Positions 16,713 through 28,920 of a stretch of DNA of 58,740 bases are shown one piece after another. The DNA is from Gemella sp. (GTDB lineage Bacteria > Bacillota > Bacilli > Staphylococcales > Gemellaceae). Made by a program: the position numbers and the translations under genes. The DNA is taken from assembly GCA_030529855.1 (NCBI GenBank), contig JAUMWC010000010.1, positions 1 through 58,740 on the forward strand. The letters run 5' to 3'. Positions within the stretch are counted from its first letter, which is position 1; each line of letters begins with the position of its first letter. The notes below the pieces were generated by a model. The model was not told where the DNA came from. It saw only the letters and a program-made list of their open reading frames with translations, and did not search any database.

Positions 16713-17699
16713 TTATTTCCCTAGTTTTTCCATCAATTTATTTATAAATAAATCTAGTATCAAATACTTGTTTAAATATGATGATTTTAGGTCTTTATCG
16801 CAATCCTTTGCCATTATCATGCAATCGAATAAATCTTCTAAACTATAGTAATAAATAGCTTGTGCTGCTAATTGAACCCTATATGGATGTATCTTTAGTT
16901 TTGAAGCAATATCTTTTTGACTATAATTTTCTCTAAGCAATATCTTTACTTTATAATATACTCTTAGTTGCGAGACTATTAATCCTAAAAGCATTATAGG
17001 CTCTTCACCTTTTAATTTTAGTGACTCGAATACTTTTCTCACATTTGTATAGTCCTTTTTAAAAAGATGTTCGGTTAAAGAAAATACATCGTATTCTATA
17101 CTTCTAACTAGTAAATTTTCTATATCTTGTTTTTCTACACTTGCTTTATCTTTACAATATATAGCTAATTTTTCTAATTCTCTTTTTATTCCTGCAAAGT
17201 CTAGTCTCGTATACTCTATTAAGAAATTAGCTATTTCCCTGGTAATATCTATTCCTTCTTTATTCATATAGTTCATTATATATTTTGATATTTCTACATC
17301 CTTGAAATTTTCAAAATTAATAACTTTTCCGACTTCTTTTATTTTCTTATTAATTTTCTTTCTACTGTCTATACCTTCTTCGCAAGTGAAAATTAATAAT
17401 ACATCGGGATTAGTATTTGATACATACTCTAAAAGTAAATCTAAATCATGTTCCACTTTTATTTTTTTACTTTTTGCTTGAAGAAACACTGAATTTTCTG
17501 CTAGAACTACTTTTCTATTAGAGAAAAATCCTGATTCCCGGCACTCATAAACTAGGTCTTCTATCCTAGTTTCCATCATATTAAATTTTATAAGATTAAA
17601 ATCATCTACTTGATTATCTAAATATTTATTAATCAAATCTTTTCTTGATTCTAATAATGCTTCTTTATTTTCTCCGTAGAGTACAAAAATATTTTCCAT
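16713..17699 (-). CDS. holA: DNA polymerase III delta subunit
   Basis: Clamp-loader delta subunit that opens the sliding clamp; 328 residues. The N-terminal AAA-like domain begins IFVLYGENKEALLESR and lacks a working P-loop, as expected. The central FKDVEISKYIMNYMNKEGI and the C-terminal collar region (KIHPYRVQLAAQA) match HolA. The ATG overlaps the TAA of comEC by one base, so it is translated with the competence operon. In many Bacilli holA also follows comEC. Confidence 0.93.
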   Translation of the reverse strand: MENIFVLYGENKEALLESRKDLINKYLDNQVDDFNLIKFNMMETRIEDLVYECRESGFFSNRKVVLAENSVFLQAKSKKIKVEHDLDLLLEYVSNTNPDVLLIFTCEEGIDSRKKINKKIKEVGKVINFENFKDVEISKYIMNYMNKEGIDITREIANFLIEYTRLDFAGIKRELEKLAIYCKDKASVEKQDIENLLVRSIEYDVFSLTEHLFKKDYTNVRKVFESLKLKGEEPIMLLGLIVSQLRVYYKVKILLRENYSQKDIASKLKIHPYRVQLAAQAIYYYSLEDLFDCMIMAKDCDKDLKSSYLNKYLILDLFINKLMEKLGK

Positions 17700-19654
17700 T
17701 ATTTTTTAGGTTTTTCCTTATTTATTATATATTCAGTATCTTTAAAATTTAATACTACTTTATCTTCATTATTGTCTATCTTTATTCCAGATACATTATA
17801 AGATGTATTATTTTTTATAATACCCACTTTTATTTTCTTCATTTCAGCTATTTCTATTACTTCTTTAATATTTTTGTGATCTTGTATATTTTCTAAAAGT
17901 AAGATACTTCTAACTTTATCCTTTCCTATTAGATTAACTGCTTGACCAATTTCTAACGAAGATGTTTTTGTTAAAAGTAGATAGTCGAAACTAGACTCCC
18001 CTTCATAATCAAGGAGACTTTGATATTCATTCATTATATCATATTCTCTAGTCTTTTTCCTGAAATCTTTATAGAAATCAGGATAATTATTAGAAGTATT
18101 CACAAGCACTGTTTTATCTTCATTTCTAATATAATATACAGACTTTCCTTGTAATTTTAATTCATATGCATATTGATTATAGTTAGTCGAATAATTTATT
18201 GAAAATAATATTATACTTATTCCAACTAGTGATAAAGTAAATTTTTTATAAAACTTTTTATTTAGTAAGATCATAGCTAGTACAACCAAGACTACTAATA
18301 TGTAAATATAATATTGATTTGTATGAGCCACTATAATTTTGTTTGGTAACCAAGCAAATATTTCTAATAAAGTATCGTTTATATAAAATACTCCATTTAG
18401 TATAGGCCTAAAAATAAAATTAAATAAACCTGGCCATAAAAGAAATGCTAGATAAGAAATTAAAACTAGCGGAAAAATAATAACTGTAAAGAACGGTACA
18501 AATACTAAATTACTTATAACCGAAATAAAAGAAAGATTATTAAAATAATATACCGTTATAGGGAGCGATGCTAAAGCTGATATTAACGAAACCTTAAAGG
18601 CTTGTTCTAATTTCTCTGATGATTCCTTAATATAATCTCCTGACATAAGTAAGGAGAAAGTGATAAAGAAGGAGAACTGAAATCCTATATCAAATATGTA
18701 ATATGGATTTAGAAAAATCATAACCATAAATACCGACAACAAGGCTACTAAACTCGATAATTTTAATCTTTTAAAAATTATGTAGATAAGTATCATAGAA
18801 GCTGCTCTTATTACTGATGGAGAAAAACCGGCTAATATAGTATGTATTGGTAAAATAATTAAAATAATTTTCTCTCTAATATTTTTTTCTATCCCAAATT
18901 TATTCAAGATATAATATACAGTTGATAATAAAGCTGCTACATGTAGTCCAGAAATTGCAAGTAAGTGACTTATTCCCAATTCGGCATAAATTTCTTTATC
19001 ATCATTTTCTAAGTTAGTCTTATCTCCATATATTAAGGTTTGGAAAAATCCACTTTCATCAAATAATAAATTATTATTTATATTTTTTATTGCTTTAGCT
19101 CTTAGTAGATTTATATTATTAAAAATCCCCTCTACTTTTGTGTTTATTGCCAAAATTTCTTTTATTCTCACCTGCTTATAAATTCCACGTTTATTTTGAT
19201 AGTCTTTATAGTCAAATGAGTAGAAGTTTTTCTTTTCTGATATATCGGTTATTTCTACTTTAGCTTTTAGCTGTCCACCGTAAAATTTCTTCTCAAAAAA
19301 TTCCTTTTCTTCTTTATTATTTACAGTATAAATTACCTGTACATTTTCTTCATCTAACTTTCCTGTAGTTTTTAAATAGTCTCCATTAATACTTATCGGA
19401 CTAGTTAATGTTAAAACTACTTGTTTATCGTTTGAGTTATTTAATTTTGACTGATGATTTTTTATAGAAATATTGGTTTGAATAAAAAAAGCTAAAAAAA
19501 CAAGTACATATAGCACTGTTTCTTTAGCTTTTATCTCATTCCTTTTTAATATACAAAGTATGAGAAATAAAATTAGTACACTAGAAGCTAATATTTTTTC
19601 AAAATTTAAAAGTATAGCTCCTAATGATAACAGAGCTAATAAAAATATTCTCAC
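17699..19654 (-). CDS. comEC: Competence DNA channel ComEC/Rec2, beta-lactamase-like tail without metal motif
   Basis: Membrane channel that moves single-stranded DNA into the cell during transformation. The 651 residues comprise N-terminal membrane helices, an OB-like extracellular region (70-180), the ComEC/Rec2 core with LLAISGLHVAALLSTVYY near residue 230, further helices to about 490, and a C-terminal beta-lactamase-like region. In that tail the usual HxDH metal motif is replaced around residues 558-572 by LLLTKTSSLEIGQA, so nuclease activity is probably lost. It is shorter than the typical 750 residues. The start is a GTG that overlaps the TAG of comEB, which may limit the amount made. 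Confidence 0.92.
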   Translation of the reverse strand: MRIFLLALLSLGAILLNFEKILASSVLILFLILCILKRNEIKAKETVLYVLVFLAFFIQTNISIKNHQSKLNNSNDKQVVLTLTSPISINGDYLKTTGKLDEENVQVIYTVNNKEEKEFFEKKFYGGQLKAKVEITDISEKKNFYSFDYKDYQNKRGIYKQVRIKEILAINTKVEGIFNNINLLRAKAIKNINNNLLFDESGFFQTLIYGDKTNLENDDKEIYAELGISHLLAISGLHVAALLSTVYYILNKFGIEKNIREKIILIILPIHTILAGFSPSVIRAASMILIYIIFKRLKLSSLVALLSVFMVMIFLNPYYIFDIGFQFSFFITFSLLMSGDYIKESSEKLEQAFKVSLISALASLPITVYYFNNLSFISVISNLVFVPFFTVIIFPLVLISYLAFLLWPGLFNFIFRPILNGVFYINDTLLEIFAWLPNKIIVAHTNQYYIYILVVLVVLAMILLNKKFYKKFTLSLVGISIILFSINYSTNYNQYAYELKLQGKSVYYIRNEDKTVLVNTSNNYPDFYKDFRKKTREYDIMNEYQSLLDYEGESSFDYLLLTKTSSLEIGQAVNLIGKDKVRSILLLENIQDHKNIKEVIEIAEMKKIKVGIIKNNTSYNVSGIKIDNNEDKVVLNFKDTEYIINKEKPKK

Positions 19655-20112
19655 TATTTTTTCATTCTAGCAATTACGTCGTCAACTTGATAATCGACTT
19701 TTCTTGCTACAACACCAGATTTTTTTAATAATTCCTCTGCATATTCATTATTTCTATAATCTTCAGCATAACATATTTCTTTTATACCCGCTTGGATAAT
19801 CGACTTAGTACAATTCAAGCAAGGAAAATGCGTAACATAAATCGTTGCACCACTAGTTGTTGCTCCAAACTTGGCACATTGTAATAAGGCGTTTACTTCA
19901 GCATGTATAGTTCTTATACAATGTCCATCAACAACCTTACAACCTGTATCTATACAGTGTTCATCACCTTGAATAGAACCATTGTACCCTCCAGCAATTA
20001 TTCTCTTATCTCTTACGATTGTTGCTCCAACACTAAGTCTTGCACATGTCGATCTAAGCGATAACAAGTGACTTTGTGCCATAAAATATTCATCCCATGA
20101 TATTCTATCCAT
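19654..20112 (-). CDS. comEB: ComEB, dCMP deaminase family protein
   Basis: Zinc-dependent deoxycytidylate deaminase family. The zinc ligands and catalytic acid are visible: H70 and E72 in HAEVNALLQC, and C98/C101 in PCLNCTKS. It would turn dCMP into dUMP for thymidylate synthesis. In the comE operon of B. subtilis its gene lies at the same place but is not needed for DNA uptake. 152 residues. It ends with a TAG that overlaps the comEC GTG. Confidence 0.95.
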   Translation of the reverse strand: MDRISWDEYFMAQSHLLSLRSTCARLSVGATIVRDKRIIAGGYNGSIQGDEHCIDTGCKVVDGHCIRTIHAEVNALLQCAKFGATTSGATIYVTHFPCLNCTKSIIQAGIKEICYAEDYRNNEYAEELLKKSGVVARKVDYQVDDVIARMKK

Positions 20113-20122
20113 TAATTTTCTC

Positions 20123-20770
20123 CTAAACTTCTATCTGATCTTTCATTTTTTCGAAACTAGCCTTACCTATACCTTTTACTTTAGTAATATCTTCTATTTT
20201 AGTAAAGCCCCCAGCATTTTCTCTATAATCAATTATAGCTTGTGCTCTTGTTTCTCCAACACCCTTAATTTTCATAAGTTCTTCTTTACTTGCTAAGTTG
20301 ATATTTATAGTTGGCGAAGCCGAAGAACCCTCTGATATACCCGCAGTAGCTCCTGCTGATTGTTGAGAAATAACTTTCTCTCCTTTTTTAGAAACAACAA
20401 TCATCATCTGGTCTTTTAATTTTTGACTTAGATTTATTGAAGAAGTATCTGCTTCTGGCAATAGACCACCTGCTTTTTCTATAGCGTCATTCACTCTATC
20501 ATTTTTAGTCATTTCATAAAGACCAGGATTTTTCACCTGTCCCTTGATATCTATAAATATAACTTGATTTTCACTAGACTCTCCTACACTAGAAACAGTT
20601 TCTGAACTAAGACTATATTCCTGAAAGTCAGTAGTAACTTCATCCTCTTTCCCATTATAATAAAAAAATAATAAGGCAAATATTATCATAAAACTAGAAA
20701 ATAATGCCATCAATATAGTTTTTACATTTTGCTTAATAAAAATATATATTTCTTCTTTATTAAATTTCAT
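20123..20770 (-). CDS. comEA: ComEA, DNA receptor for transformation
   Basis: Membrane-anchored double-strand DNA receptor. One N-terminal membrane segment (about residues 14-35), a SLBB domain (about 68-125, IDIKGQVKNPGLYEM) and a C-terminal pair of helix-hairpin-helix motifs (INLASKEELMKIKGVGE and ITKVKGIGKASFEKM). The serine-rich linker lies between. 215 residues. First gene of comEA-comEB-comEC-holA, with a perfect sigma-A promoter upstream. Confidence 0.95.
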   Translation of the reverse strand: MKFNKEEIYIFIKQNVKTILMALFSSFMIIFALLFFYYNGKEDEVTTDFQEYSLSSETVSSVGESSENQVIFIDIKGQVKNPGLYEMTKNDRVNDAIEKAGGLLPEADTSSINLSQKLKDQMMIVVSKKGEKVISQQSAGATAGISEGSSASPTININLASKEELMKIKGVGETRAQAIIDYRENAGGFTKIEDITKVKGIGKASFEKMKDQIEV

Positions 20771-20791
20771 AGAATCACCTTCTTATTCATA

Positions 20792-20820
20792 ATTATAATA
20801 CATAGAAAAAACGCTGTCAA
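20792..20820 (-). promoter_or_regulatory. Perfect consensus promoter of the comE operon
   Basis: TTGACA (20815-20820), 17-nt spacer, TATAAT (20792-20797) on the minus strand. RNA would start near 20785. I see no ComK or SigX box. A full-consensus vegetative promoter on a late competence operon is unusual. Confidence 0.9.
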
Positions 20821-20852
20821 AGCATTATTTAATAATTTACAAGATTATTAAA

Positions 20853-20881
20853 TTGAGGATTAATTCTATTTATGTTAAAAT
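20853..20881 (+). promoter_or_regulatory. Promoter of the cysteine desulfurase-mnmA operon
   Basis: TTGAGG (20853-20858), 17-nt spacer, TAAAAT (20876-20881); RNA would start near 20889, about 20 nt before the ATG at 20910. The divergent comE promoter lies only 32 bp away. Confidence 0.6.
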
Positions 20882-20909
20882 TATAACATTAATTAGAAAG
20901 AGGTTTTCC

Positions 20910-23142
<2,233 letters not shown>

Positions 23143-23189
23143 AAAAAAAGAAGTATATTCTAGATTTTTAGAATATACTTCTTTTTTTA
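23143..23189. terminator. Bidirectional terminator between mnmA and the NTF2-like gene
   Basis: Stem of 14 bp (23149-23162 with 23169-23182, AGAAGTATATTCTA) flanked by an A run on the left and a T run on the right. It can end transcripts from both convergent genes. Confidence 0.9.
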
Positions 23190-23561
23190 GTACATCGAAG
23201 CTACCTGCTTTATGATTACCCAATCTCCATTTTCCTTTTTGAAATACATCTTAATTTGAAGTGACCAAGTATAGGCACCGCCTCCCCAAATACTAGCTCT
23301 TACCTTACTTTTTCCTATTAAGATTGCACTATCCTCATTTAATTCAGTAACTTCTACTGATTCTTCTTCCCAGCTATAGTATTTCATTTCTTCTGATAAA
23401 ATTTGCTCAAACCATTCGGATACTGGTTGTATATAACCTGTCATGTGAACTAGTACTGATTCTTTATTTATTATAGACGATAATGAATCAACATCTTTCG
23501 CTACCATCCACTTATTAATGTTTCTATACATATCTATAAGTATATTTATGTCTTTTTTCAT
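23187..23561 (-). CDS. NTF2-like (SnoaL-like) small protein
   Basis: A 124-residue single-domain protein with the cone-shaped NTF2-like pattern: N-terminal helices (MYRNINKWMVAKDVDSL), the strand-turn ALIGKSKVRAS region and the C-terminal W-V-I-I-K-Q strand. Members range from isomerases to polyketide cyclases and unknown proteins, so no substrate can be named. GAGAGG precedes the ATG. It is probably downstream of alkD on the same message unless the inverted repeat at 23591-23621 ends it. Confidence 0.8.
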   Translation of the reverse strand: MKKDINILIDMYRNINKWMVAKDVDSLSSIINKESVLVHMTGYIQPVSEWFEQILSEEMKYYSWEEESVEVTELNEDSAILIGKSKVRASIWGGGAYTWSLQIKMYFKKENGDWVIIKQVASMY

Positions 23562-23590
23562 TTCTTACCTCTCTGTCAAAATACAAATAT

Positions 23591-23621
23591 AGTGTTAGTT
23601 AACTAACTAGATACTAACACT
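23591..23621. repeat. Inverted repeat between alkD and the NTF2-like gene
   Basis: Nine-bp arms AGTGTTAGT/ACTAACACT with a 13-base spacer that itself forms the palindrome GTTAGTTAACTAAC (23595-23608) with part of the left arm. No T run follows on either strand, so it is a weak terminator at best. It could instead be an operator. Confidence 0.6.
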
Positions 23622-23629
23622 AATATAAT

Positions 23630-24292
23630 TTAAATATACTTACTTGCTTCTCTTATTGAAAGATTAGCCATTTTTTCTGAGTATTTTTCTAAAAATGACC
23701 TAACCCACTCTGGATTAGTTTTTGAATAATCTCTTAAAGCCCAACCAATAGCCTTATTGATAAAAAATTCTTTTGAACCAAAATTATTAACTAATATCTT
23801 TTCTAAAAGCTTTGTATCAGTTTTATCTTTTCTTCCTAACTGGTGGTCTATGGCTATTCTTCTTACCCAAAAGTTTTCATCTTTTGACCATTTTAGTAAT
23901 GTTTTATTTACATCTGGATTTCTTAATGCTATATCCCCTACTGTCCTATCTAGGGTATCGATAGTGTCCCACCAAGATTTTGACTCTACCAAGATTTTTA
24001 GTTTTGGCAAGTCACTTGGCACTAAATATTCTTTCATATGTTTTAGATAGGCGCAAGCTAGTTGTTGCATTTCTCTATAGTCACTCTTGTAACACTCATC
24101 AACAAAATCCCAATCTATTTGCTTAGATTTCTTTGCCTCTTTAAAGTAATCCTTATAGAGCGGTTTTCTGTCTGGCATCTTTATCCCTAAGAACTCAAAT
24201 TGATTTCTCATATAAGCTTTCATAGCTTCAGAATTTTGGGGATTAGCATTACTCTCAAATATTTTTATTAAGTCTTTTAGATTATTAGACAT
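23630..24292 (-). CDS. DNA alkylation repair protein (AlkD-like glycosylase)
   Basis: HEAT-like repeat DNA glycosylase that removes bulky N3/N7-alkylated bases without flipping. The 220-residue protein shows the AlkD pattern of paired helices with MRNQFEFLGIKMPDRK at the N-terminus, SKSWWDTIDTLDRTVG with the paired tryptophans near residue 104, and WVRRIAIDHQL near 145. Starts further upstream exist inside pyrG, but the ATG at 24292, two bases before the pyrG stop end, gives the usual family N-terminus. The link to pyrG is positional only. Confidence 0.9.
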   Translation of the reverse strand: MSNNLKDLIKIFESNANPQNSEAMKAYMRNQFEFLGIKMPDRKPLYKDYFKEAKKSKQIDWDFVDECYKSDYREMQQLACAYLKHMKEYLVPSDLPKLKILVESKSWWDTIDTLDRTVGDIALRNPDVNKTLLKWSKDENFWVRRIAIDHQLGRKDKTDTKLLEKILVNNFGSKEFFINKAIGWALRDYSKTNPEWVRSFLEKYSEKMANLSIREASKYI

Positions 24293-24293
24293 A

Positions 24294-25979
<1,686 letters not shown>

Positions 25980-25986
25980 ATAAATT

Positions 25987-26015
25987 ATAATAGCATAATC
26001 TTATGACTTATGCAA
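25987..26015 (-). promoter_or_regulatory. Promoter of pyrG
   Basis: TTGCAT (26010-26015), 17-nt spacer, TATTAT (25987-25992); the GGGC start follows after seven bases. The same strand also holds TATAAT three bases on, but the spacing fits less well. Confidence 0.75.
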
Positions 26016-26021
26016 GTTTAT

Positions 26022-27395
26022 TTATTTTACTTTTGAATGTTTAATTGAATATACGAAGTATACTATTGCCCCGATAACCATCCATCCAATTGTAATCATC
26101 CAAGTAGTCGCTGTTACAGATGTAACTAATAAGAAAACAAAGATTAATATAGCTACCCCTGGAATAAATGGCATAGCTGGAACTTTAAATGCTCTCTTAG
26201 CGTTTGGATGTGAGTTTCTAAATTTGATTGTTGCGTAAGCTACTAACATAAATGCAATTATTGCTGCTACTGTAGCTATTTCTGATAATTGACCTAATGG
26301 TAAGAATCCAGCAAAGAATGCCGTCAATAGTCCCACAACCCATGTTAGAGTATTTGGAACTTGATTACTGTTTACTTTAGCTAATGATTTAGGTAATAAT
26401 CCATCTCTTGCCATAGTAAATGCAATCCTTACAGCAGCATACATAAATGACAGAATTCCTGCCATAAGACCTATAGACGCTCCTAATGAAATTAACCAAG
26501 CAGCTTTTGATTCACCAACAGTATTTAATACATAAACTAATGCGTTACCAGTTCCTAATTGGTTGTAAGGTACAGCTCCAGTTAATACTAAACATACTGC
26601 AATGTATAATGCTGTACATACAAACATTGTTATTAAAATTGCTTTTGGTAAAGTTTTTTCAGGATTGATAGTTTCTTCTGCTGATGTAGATATTGCATCT
26701 AATCCTAGGTAAGCGAAGAACACTGTTGTAGCTCCTACCATTACTCCTGAGAATCCTGCTGGTGCAAAGTCATTTGTCCAGTTTGTAATATCTATGTGGA
26801 AAGCCCCTACTACTATAAATAATAATACTATTGCAATTTTTATAAACGCTAAAATGTTATTTACTAACTTACTTTCACTAGTTCCTCTTGTTAAAAGAAC
26901 GGTTAATAATAAAGTTGCAACAATTGCCGGAATATTACCAATTCCACCATCTTGAGGGATTGTAGTGAATTTTTGTCCTAAATCTATTCCAAATCCTGAT
27001 AGTAATGAATTAAAATATTTAGACCATCCATTAGCAACTGCCGCTGCCGTAAGGATATATCCTCCAAGTAATACCCAACCTATCTTATAGGCGATAAATT
27101 CACCTAAAACAACATACATGTAAGTATATGTCGATCCACTAGAAGGGATTGCTGATGCCATTTCTGCATAACATAAGGCTACAATTGTACAAGCAAGTCC
27201 TGCTAATAAGAAAGAAAATATTACAGCAGGTCCAGCACTTGCTGAGGCAACTCCTGTTAAAACCATGACTCCTGACCCTACTATAGCTGCAATACCAAAT
27301 AAGACTAAGTCTAAAGTTTTCATTGTAGGCTTAAATGATTTTTGACCATTTTCAGCTATAACTGATTCAAGAGATTTTTTTCTGAATAATCCCAT
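26022..27395 (-). CDS. APC-family amino acid permease (cationic amino acid transporter type)
   Basis: A 457-residue membrane transporter with about 12 helices. The N-terminal KTLDLVLFGIAAIVGSGVMV-like segment (unwound TM1 motif GAIVGSG) and the TM6 region FFAYLGLDAISTSAEE are typical of the CAT/YfnA subgroup of APC carriers. Substrate is likely an amino acid with proton symport, which one cannot be told. Its stop lies within seven bases of the pyrG -35, and there is no terminator of its own, so readthrough would meet the pyrG attenuator. Confidence 0.9.
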   Translation of the reverse strand: MGLFRKKSLESVIAENGQKSFKPTMKTLDLVLFGIAAIVGSGVMVLTGVASASAGPAVIFSFLLAGLACTIVALCYAEMASAIPSSGSTYTYMYVVLGEFIAYKIGWVLLGGYILTAAAVANGWSKYFNSLLSGFGIDLGQKFTTIPQDGGIGNIPAIVATLLLTVLLTRGTSESKLVNNILAFIKIAIVLLFIVVGAFHIDITNWTNDFAPAGFSGVMVGATTVFFAYLGLDAISTSAEETINPEKTLPKAILITMFVCTALYIAVCLVLTGAVPYNQLGTGNALVYVLNTVGESKAAWLISLGASIGLMAGILSFMYAAVRIAFTMARDGLLPKSLAKVNSNQVPNTLTWVVGLLTAFFAGFLPLGQLSEIATVAAIIAFMLVAYATIKFRNSHPNAKRAFKVPAMPFIPGVAILIFVFLLVTSVTATTWMITIGWMVIGAIVYFVYSIKHSKVK

Positions 27396-27429
27396 TATAA
27401 TCTCCTTAATATTAAATTTTCACTATTTT

Positions 27430-27458
27430 ATTATATTATTATTATAATTGTTTGTAAA
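27430..27458 (-). promoter_or_regulatory. Promoter of the amino acid permease
   Basis: TTTACA (27453-27458), 17-nt spacer, TATAAT (27430-27435) on the minus strand. A second TATAAT lies at 27441-27446. Confidence 0.65.
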
Positions 27459-27460
27459 TA

Positions 27461-27490
27461 AAAAAATCGCCTAATTAGACGATTTTTTTT
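27461..27490 (-). terminator. Terminator after pepA
   Basis: Stem around loop TAATTA with arms AATCG(T)C/G(G)CGATT flanked by A and T runs. It ends the coaE-ecsA-ecsB-oxidoreductase-pepA transcript just upstream of the permease promoter. Confidence 0.8.
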
Positions 27491-27498
27491 GTTTACTC

Positions 27499-28908
27499 TT
27501 ATTTCTTCATTAAGTTATATAGGGCTTTTACATGAACACCTGTTGCACCTGTTGGTTGGTATTTGTATGGTTTGCTTAAGTAAGATGTTCCAGCTATATC
27601 TAAGTGAATCCAAGGTATAGATTTATCAGCTAAAAATTCTTCTATAAATAATCCAGCTGTTATCATACCACCCCAGCGTCCACCAGTATTTTTGATATCT
27701 GCTACAGTTGATCTATTTTTCTCTCTATATGAATCATCAACTGGCATTTGCCACACTCGTTCTCCGGCTTCTTTTGATGCTGCATTGAACTCATCATAGA
27801 ATTCTTGTGTGTTAGTTAATGCTCCTGTGTAATCTTCTGCCAATGCTACAACACATGCTCCTGTTAATGTAGCTATATCAATTACTCTTGTCACACCTAA
27901 TTCTTTAGTTGTATAGTAGATAGCATCTGCAAGAGTTATACGTCCTTCAGCATCTGTGTTATCGACTTCAATAGTTTTTCCAGATAATGAGTAGATAACA
28001 TCTCCTGGCTTGTAAGATGATCCTGATACCATGTTTTCACAAGCTGCAACTACAGCTACAACATTAGTTTTTAATTTTCTCTTAGCTACTAATTCCATTG
28101 TTGCAATTACCGTAGCTGATCCTGCCATATCAGAGTTCATTGTTGTCATACTATCACTTGGTTTTAGTGAATATCCACCAGTATCGTAAGTTACCCCTTT
28201 TCCTACAAGTCCTAATACTTCTTCTGATTCTGGATTATTTAAGTATTTCATTACTATGAATCTAGGTTTTCTCTCACTTCCACGACCAACCGCTAAGAAT
28301 CCTGTCATACCTAATTCTACAACTTCTTTTTCATTATATACAGTAACATCTACACCCACTGCAGATAATTTTTCTTTAGCTATGTTTGCTAAAGTTTCTG
28401 GGTAAATATATTCAGCTCTTTCGTTTACTAGATTTCTAGCAAAGAAAATTGACTCTGTTACATCTTTAGCTTCTTCTACAGCTGTTTTAAATTCTTCTTC
28501 TGTTAATTGCGTATTAACGTGTACTGTTACTTCTTCTTTTTCTGTTACATCTGTTTTGTATTTATTAAATTCATATGTTGCATGGTATAGACCTTCAACT
28601 AATGCTTTTAGTAATTCCACATCATCTTGAACAGAAATTGTAAATTCAAATTCATTTTTAGATACTAAATCTTTCACTAATTTAAAGTAAGCTTCTCTAT
28701 AAGTATCTGCTACAAATTTTTCTTCATCACCTAACCCTAAAAACGCTTCTTTTGTATCGTTAAATGGTAAGTGTGTAAATACCTGTCCTACTTCTCCAGA
28801 AAATAATTTTTTCTCTTCTGCATATTTAAATAATTCTGAGTTTTGACTATCTCCTTTAAAAAACTCCGTAACCATTACACCAGCACTTGTATTATATTGT
28901 AATTTCAT
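27499..28908 (-). CDS. pepA: M17-family leucyl aminopeptidase
   Basis: Cytosolic two-metal aminopeptidase that removes N-terminal residues from peptides. Signature NTDAEGRITLADA is present, as is the metal-binding KGVTYDTGGYSLKPSDSM. The N-terminal domain is divergent, as usual. 469 residues. Last gene of the coaE-ecs unit. The family may also bind DNA in some bacteria, but nothing here suggests that. Confidence 0.93.
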   Translation of the reverse strand: MKLQYNTSAGVMVTEFFKGDSQNSELFKYAEEKKLFSGEVGQVFTHLPFNDTKEAFLGLGDEEKFVADTYREAYFKLVKDLVSKNEFEFTISVQDDVELLKALVEGLYHATYEFNKYKTDVTEKEEVTVHVNTQLTEEEFKTAVEEAKDVTESIFFARNLVNERAEYIYPETLANIAKEKLSAVGVDVTVYNEKEVVELGMTGFLAVGRGSERKPRFIVMKYLNNPESEEVLGLVGKGVTYDTGGYSLKPSDSMTTMNSDMAGSATVIATMELVAKRKLKTNVVAVVAACENMVSGSSYKPGDVIYSLSGKTIEVDNTDAEGRITLADAIYYTTKELGVTRVIDIATLTGACVVALAEDYTGALTNTQEFYDEFNAASKEAGERVWQMPVDDSYREKNRSTVADIKNTGGRWGGMITAGLFIEEFLADKSIPWIHLDIAGTSYLSKPYKYQPTGATGVHVKALYNLMKK

Positions 28909-28920
28909 AATTTTATCTCC

